From JAWXBM01 sp037968555 (lineage in GTDB: Bacteria; Pseudomonadota; Gammaproteobacteria; Xanthomonadales; SZUA-36), in the NCBI GenBank assembly GCA_037968555.1, contig JBBKVS010000200.1:1-8251 (forward strand): a stretch of DNA of 8,251 nt, given 5' to 3'. The notes beneath the pieces are model-generated. The model was given only the letters and a program-made list of their open reading frames with translations, was not told the origin of the DNA and made no database searches. This document shows, piece after piece, positions 1-5,326 of this stretch; within the stretch, counting starts at the first letter, position 1, and every line of letters begins with the position of its first letter. Position numbers and translations under genes: made by a program.

Positions 1-1110
1 GTTGGGGTAGGCAAATCCTCCTTGCTCAACGCCTTGCTGGGTACCAACAGTTTTTCCACCAGCGCCTTGCATGGAGAGACCAGGACAGAACATCGTGCCA
101 GCTGGAAAGAGCTGGAATCCGGCCACGTGGTCCTCATCGACACACCCGGCATAGATGAGCTGGATGGCCAACAGCGCGAGCAGTTGGCGAAAGAGATCAG
201 CGATCGATCCGATATCGTGCTGATGGTTTGTGACGCAGACCTCACGCGACTGGAGCTGGCGGCGCTGGCCGACCTGGCGGCCCGGGGCCGCACCCTGATG
301 CTGGTGCTGAACAAGGCTGACCGCTACAGCCGCGAAGAACAGGCGCAATTGCTACAACGTTTGCGGGAACGCACTGCGGGCTTGATTCCCGTTGCAAATG
401 TTGTTGCCTGCAGCTCTGACCCCAGGCCCGAAACCGTACTGATGCAAGCCGCTGATGGCAGTGAAACAGAACAATTGCGACCGCGAGCAGCCGAAGTTGG
501 TGCTTTGCGTACCATGCTTTGGCAGCTGCTGGAGAAAGATGGCAAAACCCTGGCCTTACTCAATGCCTCGCTGTTCACCAGTGAGCTGGACCAGAAAATT
601 GCCAGCCGCATCGTTGCGCTGCGCAAGTCCGTGGCCGACAGCCTGATCCAGAAATATTGCCTGCTCAAAGGCCTGGCCGTTGCGGTCAACCCGGTGCCCG
701 TGGCAGACCTGTTGGCGGCAGCAGGAACAGACATTGCCATGATCATGCACTTGGGTGAAATCTATGGCTTTCGCCTGGACAAACGCGAAGCTTCCAAGCT
801 GCTGTTAACCATATCGGCACAATGGATTGCCTTGATGAGCGCCTACTGGGGAATGAACCTGGTTTCCAGCGCCCTGAAAACCATCAGCGTGGGCATGTCC
901 ACGGTACTGACTGCTTCGGCGCAAGGTGCATTGGCCTGGTATGCCACTTATCTGACCGGCAAAATGGCGCAGGACTGGTTTTCCCGCGGTAAGTCCTGGG
1001 GCGCTGCAGGGCCCAGAGAAGTGGCCAGGGAATTGCTCGCCAGCCTGGACCGCAATACCCTCATAGAAAACAGCATGAGTGAGATTCGCCGGCGCCTCGA
1101 TGGTCGCTGA
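1..1110 (+). CDS. GTPase with C-terminal DUF697-like membrane domain (5' truncated by window edge)
   Basis: The reading frame is open from base 1, so the true start lies upstream; the TTG at 22 falls inside the P-loop and is not a start. Numbering from base 1 gives 369 visible residues. G motifs are in order: P-loop GVGKSS (2-7, first Gly lost), a GETRT switch-I candidate (25-29), DTPG (47-50), NKAD (104-107), and a weak G5-like CSSD (137-140). This is the Era/Der-like small GTPase fold, with the Asp of NKAD specifying guanine. The C-terminal part (about 220-330) is rich in hydrophobic helices with Gly/Ala/Pro turns (for example VNPVPVADLLAAAGTDIAMI) and resembles DUF697, as in YcjF-like proteins, so it probably sits at the inner membrane. 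The cellular role of such GTPase-DUF697 fusions is poorly defined. The gene stops 115 nt before the next + strand gene and may not be co-transcribed with it. Domain calls are from motif reading: GTPase certain, DUF697 likely. Confidence 0.9.
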   Translation, partial: VGVGKSSLLNALLGTNSFSTSALHGETRTEHRASWKELESGHVVLIDTPGIDELDGQQREQLAKEISDRSDIVLMVCDADLTRLELAALADLAARGRTLMLVLNKADRYSREEQAQLLQRLRERTAGLIPVANVVACSSDPRPETVLMQAADGSETEQLRPRAAEVGALRTMLWQLLEKDGKTLALLNASLFTSELDQKIASRIVALRKSVADSLIQKYCLLKGLAVAVNPVPVADLLAAAGTDIAMIMHLGEIYGFRLDKREASKLLLTISAQWIALMSAYWGMNLVSSALKTISVGMSTVLTASAQGALAWYATYLTGKMAQDWFSRGKSWGAAGPREVARELLASLDRNTLIENSMSEIRRRLDGR

Positions 1111-1225
1111 TAGCGGATGCGATTGGCCTGCTGCGACCAGGCTGTGCAATCACAACTTGACAGTACCCGTTGGCCTGAGGCAAGTTCAGCGCAGGCCGAT
1201 CAGGTCATTGACTGAAAAGTACACC
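1111..1225 (+). other. intergenic spacer with small inverted repeat, no convincing promoter
   Basis: This 115-nt spacer lies between the GTPase and the oxygenase. An 8-nt direct repeat ttggcctg occurs at 1123-1130 and 1170-1177. The second copy forms a 6-bp inverted repeat with caggcc at 1192-1197 (14-nt loop). No T-run follows, so it is not a good terminator. A perfect TTGACA lies at 1157-1162, but nothing like TATAAT lies 16-18 nt downstream. Expression signals for the oxygenase therefore remain unresolved. Confidence 0.3.
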
Positions 1226-1909
1226 ATGAGCCAAAGCACCAATCCAGCCAAACCCGAAGTCAAATCCTGGGGTGACTTTGCCACTCCGTTCTTCCTGAGC
1301 AGCTACCCGGCGGCTGAAAAGCTGAATCGGGAACTGGAGGCCGCGTTCCTGCAACAGGAAGCGGAAGGGCCAAAACATGCTAATCAGCATGTAACCAGCA
1401 ACCAGGTCAACGTTTTTGAAAGTCATTTTGATCTGTTCAAAGACCCCTCAGCCCCCGCCTGCGTGCTGGAACTGAAGAAATTTTTCCTGTTCGGAATATT
1501 TCACGCCATGGCCGAAACCAGTGGTTACAACAAGGACGAGTTGGAACAAATACGCGTATTCACCGATGCCTGGTATCACATCACCCACAACGGCGGTTTT
1601 ATCTCCAGCCACAATCACCCCAATGCGTCCTGGTCAGCGGTTTACATGGTCAATCCAGGTAAGCCAGCGGAAAACGAGCCGCGCAATGGCGTATTGAGTT
1701 TCAAGGATCCAAGACCGACCGCCAATATGTACTGGGATCCGGGTAATGACCACTGGCAGCGACAGTTTCATATCGGCTCGGTCAATCACCCGATGAAACC
1801 CGGTGAGTTACTGGTATTTCCTTCCTTCGTCATGCACGAAGTCATGCCCTATTTCGGCGACACACCGCGCATCACGGTGGCTGCGAATTGCAGCTTCAAA
1901 CGCATTTGA
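1226..1909 (+). CDS. putative 2OG-Fe(II) oxygenase, PF13759/TIGR02466 type
   Basis: This is a 227-aa protein probably using 2-oxoglutarate, O2 and Fe(II) to hydroxylate an unknown substrate in the cytoplasm; no signal peptide is visible. The C-terminal half has the double-stranded beta-helix signature of the family: SSHNHPNASWSAVYMV (127-142), with candidate metal ligands H129 and H131; FKDPRP (159-164); PGELLVFPSFVMHEV (192-206), with the distal His H204; and the RITVAAN strand (215-221), with R215 suited to bind the 2OG carboxylate. The ATG at 1226 is chosen because a longer frame to a GTG at 1079 would add 49 residues of non-family sequence and overlap the GTPase. The Shine-Dalgarno is weak (GAAAAG). 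The gene stands alone, convergent with the sulfotransferase/oxygenase set, 46 nt from it. I read family membership from motifs. The substrate is unknown, and the first metal motif reads HxH rather than HxD, which I believe is normal for this family. Confidence 0.8.
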   Translation: MSQSTNPAKPEVKSWGDFATPFFLSSYPAAEKLNRELEAAFLQQEAEGPKHANQHVTSNQVNVFESHFDLFKDPSAPACVLELKKFFLFGIFHAMAETSGYNKDELEQIRVFTDAWYHITHNGGFISSHNHPNASWSAVYMVNPGKPAENEPRNGVLSFKDPRPTANMYWDPGNDHWQRQFHIGSVNHPMKPGELLVFPSFVMHEVMPYFGDTPRITVAANCSFKRI

Positions 1910-1955
1910 ATTCAACAGGTCTGTCTAAAGAAGCACTGAACAAATCAGGGTTTCC
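1910..1955. other. convergent intergenic gap with weak hairpin
   Basis: This short gap separates two convergent genes. A small palindrome atcagggtttccctaat (1944-1960, 3-nt loop, one mismatch) overlaps the stop codon of the - strand gene. It has no adjacent T-run on either strand, so it is at best a weak terminator. An 11-nt direct repeat caacaggtctg occurs at 1913-1923 and 1965-1975, the second copy inside the - strand coding sequence. Confidence 0.2.
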
Positions 1956-3023
1956 CTAATCGGACAACAGGTCTGATTCAAACTGATCGAATGGTTTTAC
2001 CGGCAGCTGTTCCAACAGGGGTTTGGCCCAAACCCTGGCACTCGCAATCTCATCTGCGAAGAGCGCCAATGTGGCTTGCTGCTCCAGCCGGTGGGCGGCC
2101 GGACTGTAGTCCGTGCCTGCCTGTTTGGAATGCCGACGAAAGGCACCTGATTGGACTGTCTGCTCAATCAGGTCCGACGATAAACCCAGCTGCAGAAATT
2201 CTGACACCGTAGTGATCACCGCTACTGGTTGGGCCAGAAAGCGCTCCATGCTCAGAGTCATCAGGCGGCCTGGCAAAGCCGCTTCGCTTTGTTGTTGCAA
2301 AAAGTAACGCTGGCAATGCCAGAACAAAACGCTTTGCTGCAGCAGGTCCAGGCTGGCCGGGTCAGGCACATCAACCCGCTGCAGATAATCGGAATCCTGC
2401 AACAAGGCGCGCAGGAAACCCGGCATGGTCGCTTCTGCCTCGGCCTTTTTCTTCAGTATGGAAAGCAGCAGCGCATCCAGGCTGCAACTCATCAGGATTG
2501 CCTTGCGGCCCGCTTGCTGTCGTCGGCTGCTGACGTGCGACATTAAACCCGTCATCAGAATATTGGCAAAATTGGAGGGCTTGATGAGCAGACGCTCGTC
2601 CGGATAGCTGCGCTCACACAGGGCAATCACATTTTCTGTCAAAGCTCCAGCGTCAGGTTTGTCGCCACTCGAAGTGTCCCTGACTACCTGTGCCAGTCGC
2701 GACAAGACCAAAGGCTCACGCAAAACCAGGGTACTACCAAGGTGATCCAGACAGCTCGCCAGCAAAGTTGAGCAACAGAATCCGGTATGAAATATCCAGG
2801 CGGATTGCGCAACTGGCTGATGCTGCAAAACCGCATCAACTTCGATTCCGCTCAAGCTGGTGGTTTCAGTTGGCTTGGGCTGAATGCGGTGATCCAGGAA
2901 TGAGGAGGCCTTATAAGACTCCCGATTGACCCTGGCAAAATGATAGCGATCCTGCTGCATGTCAAAGCCAGCCAGCAGCCAGTCGGGGCTGCTCAAAGCA
3001 TCAGCATTGGGTGCCAGTATCAT
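1956..3023 (-). CDS. divergent sulfotransferase-fold (P-loop) protein
   Basis: This 355-aa protein is the last gene of the - strand set. Its ATG overlaps the TGA of the preceding oxygenase gene by 4 nt (ATGA), which fixes the start and suggests translational coupling. The clearest motif is AWIFHTGFCCSTLLASCLD (75-93): a beta strand, a Gly/Ser-rich loop and a helix, as in the PAPS 5'-phosphosulfate-binding loop of sulfotransferases. It is followed by LREPLVL (101-107), a segment LLIKPSN (145-151), a strand-helix ILMSCSLDALLLSILKK (176-192) where the 3'-phosphate site would lie, and FRRHSK near the C-terminus (295-300), like the R/H-rich end of sulfotransferases. The usual Arg of the 3'-phosphate site (R..S) is not evident. 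The N-terminal ~70 residues match nothing I recognise. There is no signal peptide, so it is probably cytoplasmic. Known for the fold: sulfuryl transfer from PAPS. Inferred: sulfotransferase or a catalytically altered relative; a kinase-type P-loop is less likely. Confidence 0.65.
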   Translation of the reverse strand: MILAPNADALSSPDWLLAGFDMQQDRYHFARVNRESYKASSFLDHRIQPKPTETTSLSGIEVDAVLQHQPVAQSAWIFHTGFCCSTLLASCLDHLGSTLVLREPLVLSRLAQVVRDTSSGDKPDAGALTENVIALCERSYPDERLLIKPSNFANILMTGLMSHVSSRRQQAGRKAILMSCSLDALLLSILKKKAEAEATMPGFLRALLQDSDYLQRVDVPDPASLDLLQQSVLFWHCQRYFLQQQSEAALPGRLMTLSMERFLAQPVAVITTVSEFLQLGLSSDLIEQTVQSGAFRRHSKQAGTDYSPAAHRLEQQATLALFADEIASARVWAKPLLEQLPVKPFDQFESDLLSD

Positions 3024-3607
3024 GCCCCAGTTGGCTTTACAGGATCAGCCTGGCGCCGCTTCTGGTGCAACTGCGTCATAATGATGTACTTGGAACCCGA
3101 CTGCGGGGGCGCATCACGGTAAAAAAATGGCCAACCCACTGGATGTATCAGGAACCTGCCCTCAACCGGCTGTATGCTTTTTTCAGCCCATTTGAACTCG
3201 GTGGCCCCGCCTTGCTCAACCGTATTGAGATACCACACAGCTGTCATGACACGGCTGTAGGAACCGCCGATATTGTCTGAATGCCAGTCAAAATGCTGGC
3301 CTGTTTCATAGCGCACCATGCGAAACCCTTCATGATGCACTTCAACTGCCTTGAAAGCCTCTGCCCAGCGCGACATGTAGTCGCGCAAGTGCTGGCCCAA
3401 GCGCATATTGGCTGTGTTGATAACATCTTCCCAACCCTGCCTGACCTCGACAAAATCGATTTCTGTAGTGTTTTTGAAATCAGGCCGGTATTGTCCTTCA
3501 CCGACCTTGCCCGTCACTTTACGCGGATCATTTTCAAAACGATGTATCACATCCCGGCAAAAATCCGGACCCAGTGATTTTTCATAAATTCCAAAAAGAT
3601 CATGCAT
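3020..3607 (-). CDS. prolyl-4-hydroxylase-like 2OG-Fe(II) oxygenase (PF13640 type) with altered distal ligand
   Basis: This 195-aa cytoplasmic protein is close to a minimal P4H catalytic domain. RYETGQHFDWHSDN (99-112) matches the canonical Y-x-x-G-x-x-F-x-x-H-x-D core, giving iron ligands H109 and D111. AVWYLNTVEQGGATEF (123-138) is the conserved YLN...GG.T.F segment. In the last motif, HPVGWPFFYRDAPPQSGSKY (155-174), the 2OG-anchoring K173 and following Tyr are present. However, an ungapped match to the typical FPxxWxHxHRG...SGxKY pattern places Tyr163 where the distal iron-binding His is expected, with a His (155) in place of the usual Phe. H155 or H181 might substitute, or activity may be altered. 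The start is the ATG at 3607, since an in-frame stop lies seven codons upstream. The nearest GGA is too far away for a good ribosome site. The stop overlaps the next gene by 4 nt. Hydroxylation of a peptidyl or free amino acid is the usual role of the family; the substrate is unknown here. Confidence 0.85.
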   Translation of the reverse strand: MHDLFGIYEKSLGPDFCRDVIHRFENDPRKVTGKVGEGQYRPDFKNTTEIDFVEVRQGWEDVINTANMRLGQHLRDYMSRWAEAFKAVEVHHEGFRMVRYETGQHFDWHSDNIGGSYSRVMTAVWYLNTVEQGGATEFKWAEKSIQPVEGRFLIHPVGWPFFYRDAPPQSGSKYIIMTQLHQKRRQADPVKPTGA

Positions 3608-3627
3608 CAGCTTGGTATTTTTTCCAT
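3607..3627 (-). other. possible 6-codon leader ORF coupled to the oxygenase start
   Basis: An ATG at 3627 opens a six-codon frame (MEKIPS) whose TGA overlaps the oxygenase ATG as TGATG. The oxygenase itself lacks a well-placed Shine-Dalgarno, so reinitiation is conceivable. The mini-ORF also has no Shine-Dalgarno, and a frame this short can arise by chance. Confidence 0.15.
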
Positions 3628-3664
3628 GTTAGCCGGTTGAATTCAGACCGGAAGAATCTACCGG

Positions 3665-3700
3665 ATTATACCCATGGCTATTCCCCTGAACGAAATGGAA
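3665..3700 (-). promoter_or_regulatory. candidate internal promoter (perfect -10, poor -35)
   Basis: On the - strand a perfect TATAAT lies at 3670-3665 in the only sizeable gap within the operon. A start point near 3658 would give a leader of about 50 nt before the oxygenase ATG. No good -35 is present: the hexamers 16-18 nt upstream (for example TTCGTT) match TTGACA poorly. A 5-bp inverted repeat, ccggt at 3633-3637 and accgg at 3647-3651, sits in the would-be leader. Confidence 0.3.
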
Positions 3701-3702
3701 TA

Positions 3703-4524
3703 TCAGTCTGTATAAGCCAGCAGGTCCAGTATGCGTTGATAATCAGCGCGGCTGGTCAATGAATGCTCCAAATCGGAACCAACATCCTGACGTGGCAGGG
3801 ATTTGATCTCGCCCGATCCGGAGCGTCCAGGCATGACGTCGCCGGTGATATTGTCGTAGGAAGACCAGCGTTTGCTATAGGCCGGATCAAACGGTAATTG
3901 CAATGCGTCACACAATTGCAGCAGTGCGCCGTCGCTGTCCTGTGTGAAATCCTCGTAACGCAGGAATCCGGATTCCTTCGCCATTTCAGAATAACGGCGC
4001 ACACCTTTGAGATATTTACCCACGCCCAGGCGCTGTGCAAACAAGGGGTTTTTGGTCAGGCTCAACCACTGATCGAGCGGGTGGCGCACCGAGGCAAATC
4101 GGATCAGTTCAAAATCGCCCTGCAGTGACTCAACCAATGCAGGTCGAAATTGAGCCTGGGTGAAGGGTATACCGATATAGTCCAGATGATTCCAGTCACG
4201 AAGCAGCAGAATTTTTCCCTGGTCCAGACAGCGCTGGGCAATCAAGGCAATGGCTGCAGCAAAGGTCATTTTACTAATACGCGAAGATTCCAGTTCGGCA
4301 GGGCTGATCAAGCCATACCATTCCATGGCCTGTTGCAAAGGATTGAACATGCGCCCACCCAAAGGATGAATTTCACTGAGCAAAACCACATTTTCCATGC
4401 TGGCCAGGCAGCGGCATATAACTGTACCGCCAGAGCGAGCCAGCTGATGCAGGATTCGGATACGCGGTTTGACAGCGGCCGCCTTTTCGCTGCGTGACAA
4501 CTGCGCAGCAAGCTCAGAAGGCAT
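3703..4524 (-). CDS. sulfotransferase family protein
   Basis: This 273-aa protein probably transfers a sulfuryl group from PAPS to an unknown acceptor. The N-terminal strand-loop-helix RILHQLARSGGTVICRCL (23-40) is a 5'-phosphosulfate-binding loop of the RSGGT type. FASVRHPLDQWLSL (143-156) is the 3'-phosphate site, with R147 and S155 in the standard R-x-P-x-D-x-W-x-S arrangement. LRYEDF (188-193) is the conserved segment that follows in the family. No signal peptide or membrane segment is visible. The ATG at 4524 is preferred over an upstream TTG at 4563: it has AGGA 9 nt upstream and gives an 11-nt overlap with the preceding gene, whereas the TTG would overlap it by 50 nt. The overlap implies co-translation with the other sulfotransferase. 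The subfamily differs from both other sulfotransferase-fold proteins here, so this is not a recent tandem duplication. Family assignment is good; the acceptor is unknown. Confidence 0.8.
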   Translation of the reverse strand: MPSELAAQLSRSEKAAAVKPRIRILHQLARSGGTVICRCLASMENVVLLSEIHPLGGRMFNPLQQAMEWYGLISPAELESSRISKMTFAAAIALIAQRCLDQGKILLLRDWNHLDYIGIPFTQAQFRPALVESLQGDFELIRFASVRHPLDQWLSLTKNPLFAQRLGVGKYLKGVRRYSEMAKESGFLRYEDFTQDSDGALLQLCDALQLPFDPAYSKRWSSYDNITGDVMPGRSGSGEIKSLPRQDVGSDLEHSLTSRADYQRILDLLAYTD

Positions 4525-5116
4525 AGTCAAAGGTCCTGATTTCGTCAGTGAATATCTGCTCAACCATGGCGCTTTGTTCAGCTGTGTACCATTCCTGGTA
4601 AGGCTTTCGATCAGTACGGAAACCGGACTTGGCCCGTACGCTTAACTGGCCGGGCCATGGCACGCCAAGCTGCCCGAATACTTCACCCAGCTGCTGGTCC
4701 AGCTGTTCATAGCGCAGTACACGATCGACCAGCATGGTTCCGTCTTCGTCGGTATAGAGTTCCCAACTGCGACAAAATCGGCCTCGCTGGAAATAATCAG
4801 CAAATTGATATTTCGATCCAGCCCGTGCGTTCGTCATGCAGAAATCTGAAACCGTTTTATCCCAGGGATTGCGCTCCACACAGAACTTGAAATAGCTACC
4901 CCAAATCTCGGGAGTTACGATTTGGCGAATTTGCCAGGCTGACATGTGGTTGCGATAGCCTTCAAAGTTTCGCGCCAGGTGGCCGGGTTCCGGGGGCACA
5001 ATCGGCGTCAGCACATCTTCCGAACCACACAGTGGTGAAAGGTAGGTTTCGATACTGGTGCCCGCTGTTTTGATGGTCTTGATAAAAATGCAGCGGTATT
5101 TATGCGAAATAATCAT
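4514..5116 (-). CDS. sulfotransferase, PF03567-like (family 2)
   Basis: This 200-aa protein is the first gene of the operon. The 5'-phosphosulfate loop is CIFIKTIKTAGTSIE (9-23), equivalent to the usual HIPKTAGTS, with His-Ile-Pro replaced by Lys-Thr-Ile; I recall KT.KTAGTS variants in bacterial members. FCVERNPWDKTVSDF (78-92) gives the 3'-phosphate site, with R82 and S90. The C-terminal block YQEWYTAEQ...EIRTFDYAF (173-200) is typical of family 2 carbohydrate-type sulfotransferases. The N-terminus begins directly at the first beta strand, as in bacterial members, and has no membrane anchor, so the protein is probably cytoplasmic. The ATG at 5116 is chosen over an in-frame TTG at 5128 because it fits the family N-terminus. 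Neither has a good Shine-Dalgarno. The region just upstream is filled by the repeat cluster. The acceptor (sugar, lipid or peptide) is unknown. Confidence 0.85.
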   Translation of the reverse strand: MIISHKYRCIFIKTIKTAGTSIETYLSPLCGSEDVLTPIVPPEPGHLARNFEGYRNHMSAWQIRQIVTPEIWGSYFKFCVERNPWDKTVSDFCMTNARAGSKYQFADYFQRGRFCRSWELYTDEDGTMLVDRVLRYEQLDQQLGEVFGQLGVPWPGQLSVRAKSGFRTDRKPYQEWYTAEQSAMVEQIFTDEIRTFDYAF

Positions 5117-5130
5117 GGTCGACCACAAAT

Positions 5131-5244
5131 GGGGTCAGAGTAAAAATGCCGGGGCAGTTTGATACTGGGCAAAAGTGGGGCCAGAGTAAAAATGACTAAA
5201 CGGCATAAAACATCAACCATCTCAATCATTTTTACTCTGACCCC
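5131..5244. repeat. intergenic repeat cluster, three copies of an 18-nt GGGGTCAGAG unit
   Basis: The unit ggggtcagagtaaaaatg occurs at 5131-5148 on the + strand and, identical, at 5227-5244 on the - strand. A third copy at 5177-5194 (+ strand) has one difference (ggggcc). The arrangement is two direct and one inverted. From memory, GGGGTCAGAGTAAA-type sequences recur near Y1/REP-associated tyrosine transposases in gammaproteobacteria. No transposase gene is in this window, so this would be a non-autonomous or leftover element. It fills nearly all the space between the receptor terminator and the first sulfotransferase gene. Confidence 0.75.
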
Positions 5245-5245
5245 A
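5176..5245 (-). repeat. 20-bp stem-loop formed by the inner repeat pair
   Basis: Positions 5226-5245 pair with 5176-5195, leaving a 30-nt loop. The single difference between the copies becomes a U-G wobble in a - strand transcript, so the stem is continuous in RNA of the operon's sense. The outer copy (5131-5148) can pair instead with 5227-5244 as 18 perfect base pairs, giving a mutually exclusive alternative fold. Confidence 0.6.
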
Positions 5246-5251
5246 GACATG

Positions 5252-5288
5252 CAAAAACAAAAAGGCCACCCCTTGCGGGGTGGCCTTT
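5252..5288 (-). terminator. Rho-independent terminator of the TonB-dependent receptor gene
   Basis: A perfect 12-bp GC-rich stem, aaaggccacccc at 5261-5272 against ggggtggccttt at 5277-5288, encloses a 4-nt loop. On the - strand it is followed directly by TTGTTTTTG, the U-rich tract expected of an intrinsic terminator, 38 nt after the receptor stop codon. The + strand side lacks a comparable T-run, so it works mainly on the - strand. It separates the receptor transcript from the sulfotransferase operon. Confidence 0.9.
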
Positions 5289-5326
5289 CTGATCTGACAC
5301 TAGCTCGTTTCTTGTACCCAGAGGGC

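Noticed and set aside
1157..1162. Perfect TTGACA upstream of the + strand oxygenase
   Set aside because: No acceptable -10 at 16-18 nt spacing, so not called as a promoter.
1079..1225. Upstream extension of the + strand oxygenase to a GTG at 1079
   Set aside because: It would overlap the GTPase gene and adds 49 residues unlike the family; the ATG at 1226 gives a normal-length protein.
1913..1975. 11-nt direct repeat caacaggtctg, 52 nt apart
   Set aside because: One copy lies inside a coding sequence, only two copies exist and nothing lies between them; most likely chance rather than an attachment site or target duplication.
4525..4563. TTG start for the second sulfotransferase
   Set aside because: It would overlap the preceding gene by 50 nt; the ATG at 4524 has AGGA at suitable spacing.
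5131..5244. CRISPR array interpretation of the repeat cluster
   Set aside because: Only three short copies, one inverted, with unequal spacing and no cas genes.
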